Origin: an uncultured Flavobacteriaceae bacterium
Lineage (GTDB): Bacteria; Bacteroidota; Bacteroidia; Flavobacteriales; Flavobacteriaceae
NCBI GenBank assembly: GCA_937901915.1
Contig: CALGUD010000152.1
Location: 15,021 to 79,020 of the forward strand
Length of the DNA stretch: 64,000 nucleotides
Direction: 5' to 3'
Under the pieces are notes generated by a model. It saw only the letters and a list, made by a program, of their open reading frames with translations. It was not told the DNA's origin and searched no databases. Shown piece by piece: positions 45,461-53,703 of this stretch (positions are counted from its first letter, which is position 1; every line of letters starts with the position of its first letter). Both the position numbers and the translations under genes were made by a program.

Positions 45461-46882
45461 ATGTCGCAGGAAGAACAGAATAATTTCAGGGATAGCATAG
45501 GAACAGTTACCGAAGAGGGTAAACGTTCCTGGGTTTATCCGAAGAAACCCAACGGAAAGTTTTATGACTACCGGAAATGGGTTAGCTACGGATTGCTGAT
45601 ATTCCTGTTACTGGCCCCATTTGTAAAAATAAACGGCAACCAGTTTTTATTGTTCAATGTAGTGGAACGCCGTTTTAATATTTTTAGTTTCCCTTTTTGG
45701 CCACAGGATTTTTACTTGTTTGTAATTTCACTGATCATTGGAATTGTTTTTATTACATTGTTTACTGTTGCATTCGGACGCATTTTTTGCGGATGGATCT
45801 GTCCGCAAACCATTTTTATGGAAATGGTATTCCGCAGGATTGAATACTGGATAGATGGCGACCGAGGTGCGCAGATACGATTGGATAAACAAGAATGGAA
45901 TGCTGAAAAAATACGTAAACGCCTGTTGAAATGGTTTGTGTTTTTTCTGATTTCGTTCATCATTGCCAATGTATTTCTAGCATACCTGATTGGCAGTGAC
46001 CAATTGATGCAATTCATACTAGAGGGCCCACTGGAACACGTTAGTACCCTTATATCCCTTATTATTTTTACCGCTGTTTTTTATTTTGTTTTTGCATGGT
46101 TCCGGGAGCAGGTTTGTATTATAGCTTGTCCGTACGGAAGGTTACAAGGTGTTTTGTTGGACACAAAATCTATTGTGGTTGCCTATGACCATAAACGCGG
46201 GGAAGGTGAAAACGGACGCAAAAAATTCAGAAAGGGCGAAGACCGGGAAGAAGTGGGTGCAGGGGATTGTATTGATTGTTTTCAATGTGTAAATGTATGC
46301 CCTACAGGAATTGATATCAGGAACGGTACCCAGCTGGAATGCGTAAACTGTACTGCCTGCATAGATGAGTGCGACATCATTATGGAAAAGGTCAATCTGC
46401 CGAAAGGATTAATACGGTATGCCAGCGAAGAAAATATTGAAAATAAAACCCCTTTTAAACTCACAGGCAGGATGAAAGGTTATATAGCAGTACTGGCTAT
46501 TTTAACCGGTTTGCTCACAGGCATGCTGTTTTTAAGGAATGATGTGGAAGCTACCATTTTACGGTTACCCGGACAATTGTATGAACACAAGGGAGAAAAT
46601 ATAATCAGTAATGTGTATACTTTTAAGATAATCAATAAAACTTCAAGAGACATTGAAGATGTGAGTTTTAAACTGGAATCACACACCGGCTCAATTAACC
46701 TCGTTTCCAAAAATAACTTTATCATTCCTGGGGAAGGACTGGCAGAAGGTTCCTTGTTTGTTGAAATTGATAAGGCATTTTTAGATACGGACAAAACCAG
46801 GCTGAAAATCGGGGTGTATAGTGGCAATGAATTGATTGAAACCACGACTACGAATTTTATGGGGCCGAGGAGTTATAGATAA
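45461..46882 (+). CDS. ccoG: Cytochrome c oxidase accessory protein CcoG
   Basis: The 473-residue membrane ferredoxin-like protein has helices near residues 45-60, 85-105 and 160-215, the CGWICPQTIFMEMVFRRIEYWIDGDR segment, and two 4Fe-4S motifs (CIDCFQCVNVCPTGID and CVNCTACIDECD). A C-terminal periplasmic Ig-like FixG domain (VYTFKIINKTSRDIEDVSFKLESH) follows. CcoG reduces copper for insertion in cbb3 oxidase. It is the last gene before a 413-bp repeat-rich spacer that separates it from fixH. Confidence 0.95.
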   Translation: MSQEEQNNFRDSIGTVTEEGKRSWVYPKKPNGKFYDYRKWVSYGLLIFLLLAPFVKINGNQFLLFNVVERRFNIFSFPFWPQDFYLFVISLIIGIVFITLFTVAFGRIFCGWICPQTIFMEMVFRRIEYWIDGDRGAQIRLDKQEWNAEKIRKRLLKWFVFFLISFIIANVFLAYLIGSDQLMQFILEGPLEHVSTLISLIIFTAVFYFVFAWFREQVCIIACPYGRLQGVLLDTKSIVVAYDHKRGEGENGRKKFRKGEDREEVGAGDCIDCFQCVNVCPTGIDIRNGTQLECVNCTACIDECDIIMEKVNLPKGLIRYASEENIENKTPFKLTGRMKGYIAVLAILTGLLTGMLFLRNDVEATILRLPGQLYEHKGENIISNVYTFKIINKTSRDIEDVSFKLESHTGSINLVSKNNFIIPGEGLAEGSLFVEIDKAFLDTDKTRLKIGVYSGNELIETTTTNFMGPRSYR

Positions 46883-47295
46883 TGTAAAATGAAGAATTAT
46901 GAATTATGAATTTTGGTTGGATGTCGGGTGTCCGATGATGGATGAGTTTGAAGGACGAAGTTTGAAGTACGAGGTACGAAGGAAAAAATGCAAAATTAAG
47001 AATTAAGAATGCAGAATTTTTGAGACAGCTACTTCATAACTCTGAACTCGTCTTGCGTCTTGTGTCTTGCATCTTTTGTCTTTTGTCGCGTGACAGATGT
47101 AAAGTTGAAGTACGAAGTAAGAATGCTAAAATGATGAGTGCAAAGTGCAGAGTCAAATCGAAAAACAATCCGCCCCCTTGGGGGGAGCCTGTCTGCCGAC
47201 AAAGGCAGGCCAGAGGGGGCTTTAATCCAAAAAACTATAACCGTTAACAATTAACCCTGCCCCGCAGGGGAAATGCACAAATAAAAAAGAAGATT
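46883..47295. repeat. Repeat mosaic splitting ccoG from fixH
   Basis: No gene. 46883-47160 is mosaic: GAATTATGAATTATGAATT, GGTTGGATGTCGGGTGTCCG, GAAGTACGAGGTACGAAGG, TAAGAATTAAGAATGCAGAA, TCGTCTTGCGTCTTGTGTCT. 47168-47226 is a GC-rich double hairpin (CCGCCCCCTTGGGGGGAGCC, then GCCTGTCTGCC... AAAGGCAGGC, then AGAGGGGGC), the same family as 38877-38910. 47255-47271 is a third small hairpin (CCCTGCC/CAGGG). Confidence 0.65.
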
Positions 47296-47748
47296 ATGAA
47301 ACTAAAATTAAACTGGGGAACGGGGATTGTGTTGGCTTTTATAGCATTCATATCCTTTATCCTGTATTTTGTGATTACTATAAATACGGATAGTGCCTAT
47401 GACCATGATATGGTTACGGAATCTTATTATAAGAAAGAACTGGCTTTTGAAAAGCAACGTAATAAAGAACAGAAGTCGAAGGACCTGGGGCTAGACCTAT
47501 TGGTAAATAAAACCGAAAACGGATTGGTGGTGAGTTTTCCGGAAAAGCTGGATGCCTCCGCAATATCAGGCAGTGTGTTTCTTTACAGGCCATCGGACAA
47601 ACAAATGGATTTTGAGGTGCCAATCACATTGTCCGGTTCCAATTTACTCATACCTGAGCAAAGTTTATCTGCCGGACGTTGGAATGTTGAAATAACCTGG
47701 GCATACAACAAGGAAGAATATTTTTACCAAAAAGCAATTACTTTTTAA
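47296..47748 (+). CDS. fixH: FixH family protein
   Basis: Of 150 residues, one N-terminal membrane helix (WGTGIVLAFIAFISFILYFVITI) is followed by the FixH motif YDHDMVTESYYKKELAFEKQ. A periplasmic beta-sandwich domain follows (LVVSFPEKLDASAISGSVFLYRPSDKQMDFEVPI). FixH acts in cbb3 oxidase maturation, probably with CcoI. Its TAA overlaps the next ATG (TAATG, 47746-47750). Confidence 0.92.
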   Translation: MKLKLNWGTGIVLAFIAFISFILYFVITINTDSAYDHDMVTESYYKKELAFEKQRNKEQKSKDLGLDLLVNKTENGLVVSFPEKLDASAISGSVFLYRPSDKQMDFEVPITLSGSNLLIPEQSLSAGRWNVEITWAYNKEEYFYQKAITF

Positions 47749-48455
47749 TGTTAGCATCGGCAATCATACTCGGATTTTTAGGTAGCCTTCACTGCATTGG
47801 CATGTGCGGGCCGATTGCATTTGTATTGCCGTTAGACAGGGCTCAACCAATTAAAAAATTCTTTCAGTTGTTCACGTATCATTCCGGCAGGTTAATAAGC
47901 TACGGATTTCTGGGCTTGGTTTTTGGACTGGTGGGAAAAGGATTATTTATAAGCGGACTTCAGCAAAAGTTATCCATCATTACGGGTGTTTTAATGATTG
48001 TTATTATCCTGATCCCTTACCGTCACCTCAATAAATACAACTTCTCCAAACCGGTTTTTAAATTGCTCTCGGGTGTAAAATCGGCTATGGGAAAAAGGCT
48101 GAAGGATAAAAGTTATACTTCCTTGTTTTCAATTGGTATTTTAAACGGATTTTTACCCTGCGGCCTTATCTATATGGCACTTTTTGGTGCCTTGGCCATG
48201 GGAAGTCCCGAAAAAAGTGCTTTGTACATGTTGTTATTTGGTGCGGGGACTATTCCACTAATGACCGGCGCTGCCTATGTAGGTAACTTTTTATCGGTCA
48301 CCGCCAGGAAACACATCCGACAATTGATACCGGTTTTTGTGGTTGTTATTGGCGCTTTCTTTATTTTAAGGGGAATGGGATTGGGTATTCCGTATATTTC
48401 CCCATCCAACGTACAACTAATGGTTAAGGCCAATCCGGATTGCGTGGTGCCTTAA
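47748..48455 (+). CDS. Sulfite exporter TauE/SafE family protein (cytochrome biogenesis-type)
   Basis: The 235 residues have six membrane helices and the motif GFLGSLHCIGMCGPIAFVLPL at the start, with the metal-binding-like HCxGMCG. A second repeat has ILNGFLPCGLIYMALFGALAMGS. The HCxGMCGP...GFLPCG pattern is that of the UreH/SafE branch found at the end of cco clusters, thought to help copper supply to the oxidase. Translation is coupled to fixH by a 1-bp overlap. Confidence 0.88.
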   Translation: MLASAIILGFLGSLHCIGMCGPIAFVLPLDRAQPIKKFFQLFTYHSGRLISYGFLGLVFGLVGKGLFISGLQQKLSIITGVLMIVIILIPYRHLNKYNFSKPVFKLLSGVKSAMGKRLKDKSYTSLFSIGILNGFLPCGLIYMALFGALAMGSPEKSALYMLLFGAGTIPLMTGAAYVGNFLSVTARKHIRQLIPVFVVVIGAFFILRGMGLGIPYISPSNVQLMVKANPDCVVP

Positions 48456-48483
48456 GCCCCCCTCTATCTCCCCCAAAGGGGAG
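48453..48483. repeat. GC-rich hairpin repeat after the SafE-like gene
   Basis: AAGCCCCCCTCTATCTCCCC followed by CAAAGGGGAG begins on the stop codon itself. It is nearly identical to 38877-38910 and could serve as a terminator here. Confidence 0.6.
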
Positions 48484-48697
48484 TACCTGTTATTCATTTT
48501 TTTTGTTGTGGAACAGAGACAGTAAAAATCAATGGTCACCCGACACCTAACTTCCTTACCAAACACTCAATCTTGCTATGAATTTTCATTATTTTTACAA
48601 AAAGTTACATTTACATATGCAATAATTGGATGAATAAATACAATTACACAGCGCTATAAGATCAAGTAGCAAAACACTGCCACAAAAACTCTCATAA

Positions 48698-49176
48698 ATG
48701 ACAATATTTCCCTCTGATGAATATGAAGTTGAGTTGAAAAATGAAAGCTCAATGGTAATGAACAAATTAAAACGGAATACAAAAATGAGCAATTCTCTTG
48801 TCTCTGAATGGGGTGTTAAAGAAGCCTTTATCGGGCGGGTTGATAATAACGGATTTAAAATTATCTCTTCAATTGTGGGATTTGGTGCCTTTTGTGTTCT
48901 GACAGGTCAATTTCAAAATAAAGAAGGAATCATAAAAATTCAAGTTCACAAAACTATTCAGGTTTTGTTGTCAATTTTAATGCTATCTGGTTTGGAATTT
49001 TAGTATTCTTAAACGGACTCCAAACATCAACAGACTTAATAATCCCTTTCATCTTTTTATTATTATTTATCCGGTTTGTACTTTTACGACTGACATACAA
49101 ATTTATATCAAAAATCGGATTGAATAGGTTAACTGAAATAATGGAAATAACAAAACTCAAAAAAAATGAATACTAA
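48698..49176 (+). pseudogene. Frameshifted membrane protein gene
   Basis: The frame from ATG 48698 runs through MTIFPSDEYEVELKNESSM and shifts near the A run at about 48930-48936. After that, the -1 frame continues to TAA 49174-49176 with convincing membrane sequence (FNAIWFGILVFLNGLQTSTD, LIIPFIFLLLFIRFVLLRLT). Read across the shift, it gives about 158 residues: a cytoplasmic start and two helices. Left as it stands, the first frame ends at 49003 after 101 residues. It may be true decay or an error in the A run. The family is not recognised. It overlaps the next gene by 11 bp. Confidence 0.55.
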
Positions 49177-49477
49177 AATAAGACAAGGACAATTTGAGGT
49201 AATTGATAGTTTTGCGATTAGGCGGAGAAACGAATTTTACCTAATTGGGCTATTAAAAGAGGGAACAGTACAAGAAAATTGGTTTATTAATGTACCTTTT
49301 AATAAATCACTTTCAATGACCGTTAGAATTGCAGCAGTAGAAGACATTGAAATTTCTAGTGAAGGTAATAAATATAAACTTCTAATTGCTTCAGGAGACA
49401 ATGAGACCATTAACTTACTACTTGGACTGAAAATAGGAAGTGAATTTTTGGATATTACAATTGAAGGAGAAGATTAA
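49166..49477 (+). CDS. Hypothetical small beta-barrel-like protein
   Basis: The 103 residues alternate strands: FEVIDSFAIRRRNEFYLIGLLKEGTVQENWFINVPFNKSLSMTVRIAAVEDIEI. The run I-x-D-x-F-x-I-x(2)-R...L-x-G-x(4)-G-x-V looks like the second domain of EF-Tu-type translation factors, but the protein has only this unit. It overlaps the frameshifted membrane gene by 11 bp and was probably in one operon with it. No function is assigned. Confidence 0.6.
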   Translation: MNTKIRQGQFEVIDSFAIRRRNEFYLIGLLKEGTVQENWFINVPFNKSLSMTVRIAAVEDIEISSEGNKYKLLIASGDNETINLLLGLKIGSEFLDITIEGED

Positions 49478-49522
49478 TGAACGATTTTCTACCCTTTCCG
49501 TCTCAAGCTTTAACATCACCCT

Positions 49523-49553
49523 TGTAGTTCCCTGAATAGAGATGACCGTTTTA
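49523..49553 (+). repeat. Left arm of a 31-bp inverted repeat
   Basis: The reverse complement of this arm equals 50450-50480 at 30 of 31 positions (core GTAGTTCCCTGAATAGAG against CTCTATTCAGGGAACTAC). The two arms bound 958 bp holding the Imm11-like pseudogene. Confidence 0.7.
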
Positions 49554-49729
49554 CATACATTTAAAAAACTTACCTCCTTAATTAAATTTTTTGGTGTTTA
49601 TCTAATACATAAGCAGATTACTATACCAATCCCAGTCATCCAACATCGGTCACCCAGCTTTAAAAATTCAATTCTATATTCCGAAAATTCAAAAAAAATA
49701 CCTTTTTTTGTCAAAATTTAACCAAGCTT

Positions 49730-50310
49730 ATGACAGATAAAAACTTTTACATCATGCTTGCTGACCCGCCCTGGGCTGGCCCCACCTGCAAGGTGATAAA
49801 AGGCCCGGATATTATGGTAAATGATGGGGTTTCCATTGAAGTCGTGCAGGAAAACTATGAAATTGTTCTTTCGGTGGACAAACAAGCAGAGGATGCAGAT
49901 GAATTTCCACCCTGTGATATACATGAACCCACCCGGTCACTCATGTTTTCACAACGTTTTATTGAGATCCTGAACTCCCTGGGAGTAGATAATATCCAGT
50001 ACTTTGATGCGGATGTTACGTATGCTCCTACCGGTGAAAAACACGCTTATAAGGTCTCCAATATTGTAGGTATTGTAAGTGGGCTAAATATGGATAAATC
50101 TGAAGTGATATTGAGTGAACGGGGCAATGTTCTGCAGATCGAGCAAATGTGCCTGGACGAGGAAAAACTGAAAGGACACAAAATATGCCGCTTAAAGGAG
50201 GATATTATGCTACCGTGGTTCATAAAAGCATTAAAGAAGCAGTGGAAAATGCTGGCTTAATGGGATTTTTGTTTGTGACCGATAACGAGTATGAGCCGGG
50301 AATGATATAG
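49730..50310 (+). pseudogene. Imm11-like immunity protein gene with frameshift
   Basis: From ATG 49730 the product runs MTDKNFYIMLADPPWAGPTC and keeps the Imm11 (DUF1629) pattern LMFSQRFIEILNSLGVDNIQYFDADV...GEKHAYKVSNIVGIV. At about 50192-50198 (CGC TTA AAG GAG) the frame changes: the original one ends at 50260 with unlikely sequence. The -1 frame gives KGGYYATVVHKSIKEAVENA then GLMGFLFVTDNEYEPGMI and stops at 50308-50310, which is the normal Imm11 ending. One missing A would explain it. No polymorphic toxin gene is nearby. Confidence 0.6.
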
Positions 50311-50602
50311 GTTGGTAACTTTATCCAACCAACACCCGACCTAAGATACAAGACACAGGATACAAGACGCAAGACTTAAGGGATTCATACATCGTAATTC
50401 GTCCTTCTGATTAACATCCGACACCGGTCACCACTTATGTTAATTGGATTAAAACGGTCAACTCTATTCAGGGAACTACACAATCTGCATTCTAAATTCT
50501 TCATTCATAATTTTCATCCGTCATCGGTCACCCGACATCCAACCTTAATTTATCATTCATAATTATAAACTTCGTACTTCGTAAATCGTACTGCTAACTT
50601 CC
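50311..50602. repeat. Intergenic mosaic repeats, inverted relative to 46.9 kb
   Basis: ATACAAGACACAGGATACAA, GACGCAAGACTTAAG, CATCCGACACCGGTCACC, CATCGGTCACCCGACATCCA and AACTTCGTACTTCGTAAATC occur in order. Their reverse complements match the words of 46883-47100 (for example GGTTGGATGTCGGGTG). The right arm of the 31-bp inverted repeat lies inside (50450-50480). Confidence 0.65.
50450..50480 (-). repeat. Right arm of the 31-bp inverted repeat
   Basis: Reads TAAAACGGTCA, then ACTCTATTCAGGGAACTACA; it matches the reverse complement of 49523-49553 with a single mismatch. No obvious target-site duplication is seen at the outer flanks. Confidence 0.7.
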
Positions 50603-51967
50603 TTAAACCGTCATCGAAAAAAGTTCTGTTTCGGGTTTGTTGCGTTGCAGTAATACATCAAAAGCCATACAAACATTCCGCACAAAAGGTTTCCCGGCTT
50701 CTGTGATGGTCAGTTTTTTATTGCTTATTTCAACAAGTCCGTCTGTTTCCATTTCCGAAAGTTTCAGCAAAATAAAGGGCAGTTCTTCAAAATAAAGCAG
50801 ATTGTAATCCCAGGTAGTTTCAAAACGGCACATGAGATTTAATATATGCTGGCGGATCACCAGGTCTTCTTCATTTAAGATATGCCCCCTGTAAACCGGA
50901 AGGATGTCATTATTTATCAGTTGTTGGTATTCTTCTATATTTTTTACATTCTGGGAGAACCCGTACCAGCTGTCACTGATCGCTGAAGCTCCAAGTCCGA
51001 TCATCAGCTTTGTTTTGGAAGCCGTATACCCCATAAAATTCCGGTGTAGTTTTCCTGCTTTCATCGATTTATATAACGAATCTCTTTTTAGGGCAAAATG
51101 ATCCATTCCTATTTCAACATATCCTATATCATCCAGCATTTGCTTTCCGATTTCATAAAGTTTTCGCTTCTCTTCCCCGGTTGGCAAGCTCTTTTCATCA
51201 TATCCCCTTTGTCCGTTGCCTTTCATCCACGGTACATGGGCATAACTGTACAAAGCGATCCGGTCCGGCATAAGCAGGCTGGCTTTATTGATGGTATTGA
51301 TGATATCTTCTTCTGTCTGATACGGAAGACCGAAAATAAGGTCGTGGCTTACTGATGTGTAGCCGATATCCCTGGCGCTATTGGTTGCTACCTGTACCGT
51401 TTCAAAATGCTGTATCCTGTTGATCGCTTTTTGCACTTTGGGGGAATAATCCTGTATGCCGTAACTAACACGGGTAAAGCCAAAATTGTATAAGGTTGTA
51501 AGATGTTCTTTGGTTGTATTATTGGGATGCCCTTCAAAACTAAATTCAAAGTCTTCGGCTTTCCGGGCATATTTAAAAATCCCGGTGAGCAGCTCATCTA
51601 AATTTTCAGGGGAAAAAAAAGTAGGCGTGCCGCCACCAAGATGTATCTCTTTAATTTTAGGAAGTCCGTCCAGGATCTTGCAATACAATCTCCATTCTTT
51701 TAGCACAGATTCTATATAGGGTGTCTCTACTTCATGTCGTTTTGTTATCCGCTTATGACAGCCACAAAATGTACACATACTTTCACAGAAAGGAAGATGA
51801 ATGTAAAGGCTTATGCCTTCTTTTAAATTGCTCTCCCTGAAAGATTTCTTTACAGATAAAGACCATTCTTTTAACGAAAATGTATCTTTATTCCAATAAG
51901 GTACGGTGGGATAACTGGTGTAGCGGGGACCCGGGACATTATATTTCTGGATAAAATTATTACACAT
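50603..51967 (-). CDS. hemN: Oxygen-independent coproporphyrinogen III oxidase
   Basis: This radical-SAM enzyme decarboxylates coproporphyrinogen III to protoporphyrinogen IX without oxygen. ATG 51967 gives 454 residues (MCNNFIQKYNVPGPRYTSYP). The Met 21 bp upstream lies inside the promoter's -7 element and cannot be used. The cluster motif is CESMCTFCGCH (three Cys of CxxxCxxC). GGGTPTFF and the C-terminal HemN domain (YRGHILNEEDLVIRQHILNLMCRF) are intact. Its FNR-type box joins it to the cco genes, since cbb3 oxidase needs much haem at low oxygen. Confidence 0.96.
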   Translation of the reverse strand: MCNNFIQKYNVPGPRYTSYPTVPYWNKDTFSLKEWSLSVKKSFRESNLKEGISLYIHLPFCESMCTFCGCHKRITKRHEVETPYIESVLKEWRLYCKILDGLPKIKEIHLGGGTPTFFSPENLDELLTGIFKYARKAEDFEFSFEGHPNNTTKEHLTTLYNFGFTRVSYGIQDYSPKVQKAINRIQHFETVQVATNSARDIGYTSVSHDLIFGLPYQTEEDIINTINKASLLMPDRIALYSYAHVPWMKGNGQRGYDEKSLPTGEEKRKLYEIGKQMLDDIGYVEIGMDHFALKRDSLYKSMKAGKLHRNFMGYTASKTKLMIGLGASAISDSWYGFSQNVKNIEEYQQLINNDILPVYRGHILNEEDLVIRQHILNLMCRFETTWDYNLLYFEELPFILLKLSEMETDGLVEISNKKLTITEAGKPFVRNVCMAFDVLLQRNKPETELFSMTV

Positions 51968-51985
51968 AGGTATTGGTTTAGGGTT

Positions 51986-52029
51986 CAAAACTACGTGTAA
52001 ATAGTAAAATAAAATATGATAAATATCAT
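51986..52029 (-). promoter_or_regulatory. FNR-type box and -7 element of hemN
   Basis: The palindrome ATGATAAATATCAT lies at 52016-52029. On the minus strand TAGTTTTG (exact TAnnTTTG) occupies 51993-51986, giving the same 36-bp offset as at ccoI and ccoS. The implied transcript start, near 51980, decides the hemN start at 51967. Confidence 0.8.
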
Positions 52030-52212
52030 TTAGAATTAAAAAACATCCTCATAAACACCTAACAAGCAAAGAGTTAATTCATTATTAATCCTAAGCACGG
52101 ATTTTAGAGCCCCGGGTTTTCCCTGTTTTATAAAGGAAACGATAAGCCTGAACTAAACAATTTTAACTCCCAAATTTTCTCTATTTTTAACGAGCTTATA
52201 AAAACATTAATC

Positions 52213-53145
52213 ATGAATAAAATAAGTTTAACACCCATTTATTTATTTATATGGCTTGTAGCTTTTCCTCTTCATTTGTTGCAGGCACAGAATAGTAATA
52301 CTTCTGATATGACCCCGGTTGGGGCAGAAGCTTTTGAAGTGATGCGCCAGTTTTTTGAATATGACCTATCCATACCACTTGAAGCACATGTTGTTAATAA
52401 ACTTGAGAAGCCGGGTTATGTACGTGAAAAAATTGTCTTTCGTAACACTACCGGAGGACAGGTTCCAGGCTACTTAGCCATCCCAAAAATAAAAACCGGC
52501 CCATATCCGTGTGTACTGTTGGTACACGGACTTACCAGTTCCAAAGAAAGTTGGTGGGAAGAAAATAGCCCTATGGGAAAACTCACGGAAGATTTGCTTG
52601 CTTCCGGGTATGCAGTATTGTCTTTAGATGCGGAATATCATGGAGAGCGTGTAATAAACAACAATTTTGAATCTCCTCTCAGCATCATTGAAAAAGGATG
52701 GTTTGTGCGTTCCCGGGATATGATGATACAATCAGTAATAGAGTACAGACGTGCAATGGACTACCTGGGTACCCGGTCAGAAATTGACACTTCCCGAATA
52801 GGGGTTATCGGTTACAGTATGGGGGGAATCATGACGTTTATACTCAGTGCGACAGACTCCCGGGTCAGGATGGCCGTTTCTTGTGTTTCACCCATAATTA
52901 CAGTACCTTATTTGCCCACTGCAGTTCATAATATGGCACCTTATATAAAAAACAAGCCATTTTTAATGTTAATGGGAAGCCAGGATGAAAGAAACTATAC
53001 CCGGGAAACTGCACAGCAGCTTCACACATTAATCGGTAGTGATATAAAAGATCTGGTGTTTTTTGAAAGCGGACATATGCTGCCTTCTGAGTGGACCAAC
53101 CAGGCTACAAAGTGGATTGATAAATATCTAAAAAATGCGAAATAA
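52213..53145 (+). CDS. Exported alpha/beta hydrolase (dienelactone hydrolase-like/acetyl-xylan-esterase-like)
   Basis: The 310 residues begin with a signal peptide (ISLTPIYLFIWLVAFPLHLLQAQ). The hydrolase core shows LLVHGLTSSKESWWEENSP, YHGER, the nucleophile elbow GVIGYSMGGIMTFIL, an Asp region LMLMGSQDERN and a His in FESGHMLPSEW. It resembles the hydrolases that remove small acyl groups from glycans or natural products, and the target is unknown. Its stop overlaps the next gene by 11 bp. Confidence 0.88.
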   Translation: MNKISLTPIYLFIWLVAFPLHLLQAQNSNTSDMTPVGAEAFEVMRQFFEYDLSIPLEAHVVNKLEKPGYVREKIVFRNTTGGQVPGYLAIPKIKTGPYPCVLLVHGLTSSKESWWEENSPMGKLTEDLLASGYAVLSLDAEYHGERVINNNFESPLSIIEKGWFVRSRDMMIQSVIEYRRAMDYLGTRSEIDTSRIGVIGYSMGGIMTFILSATDSRVRMAVSCVSPIITVPYLPTAVHNMAPYIKNKPFLMLMGSQDERNYTRETAQQLHTLIGSDIKDLVFFESGHMLPSEWTNQATKWIDKYLKNAK

Positions 53146-53617
53146 ACTCATAGCAAACAGGTTAGAAGAAGTCCTTTTAAATGGACGTTGGATTGCTAAC
53201 ACCAATTTCAAAGCACAATTAATGACTATCACATGGCAGCAGTCGATTTATAAAATAGCCGATCTTAATACTATTGCGGCCTTAACTTACCATGTTAATT
53301 ATTACCTGGCCGGCATTTTAAATGTATTTGAAGGCGGAGAACTTGAGATCCAGGATCAGTATAGTTTTGATCTTCCTCCCATTAAAAATGAAGAAGACTG
53401 GAAAAATTTGCTCTATGAATTTTTATCAAATTCAGAAAAATTTATCAGCCGGGCAAAAAATATGTCCGATGAAAAACTGGATGATGTATTCGTCGATGAA
53501 AAATACGGGACCTATTTAAGAAATATGGAAGGAGTAGTTGAACACAGTTATTATCATTTAGGACAAATAGTCATCATTAAAAAGATGATTGAGGAAGAAG
53601 AGCAAAACAAAACTTAA
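53135..53617 (+). CDS. DinB-like / DUF1572 family protein
   Basis: The 160 residues show the four-helix pattern of DinB/YfiT proteins, with the metal His residues spread as NTIAALTYHVNYYLAGILNVF and EGVVEHSYYHLGQIVIIKKMI (HxxYHxGQ). DinB-like proteins bind Ni or Zn, and some are thiol transferases. The start overlaps the preceding hydrolase gene by 11 bp, so the two are coupled. Confidence 0.85.
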   Translation: MRNKLIANRLEEVLLNGRWIANTNFKAQLMTITWQQSIYKIADLNTIAALTYHVNYYLAGILNVFEGGELEIQDQYSFDLPPIKNEEDWKNLLYEFLSNSEKFISRAKNMSDEKLDDVFVDEKYGTYLRNMEGVVEHSYYHLGQIVIIKKMIEEEEQNKT

Positions 53618-53703
53618 AGTACAACTCTTAACTATTTATTTGACTCACTAGTGTCTTATTGTCACTTTTTATTTTTTGGCTTAATATTGGACAACACAAA
53701 ATT

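Noticed and set aside
50189..50205. Programmed -1 frameshifting in the Imm11-like gene
   Set aside because: The site C TTA AAG departs from the X-XXY-YYZ rule at its first base, no clear downstream stem was found, and a single missing A explains the break more simply.
49730..50310. A polymorphic toxin/immunity locus around the Imm11-like gene
   Set aside because: No Rhs, LXG or other toxin-bearing gene lies within the window near it, and the immunity gene itself is broken.
51968..51988. hemN start at 51988 (seven codons longer)
   Set aside because: That start codon lies inside the TAGTTTTG -7 element, upstream of the predicted transcript start, so ATG 51967 is used.
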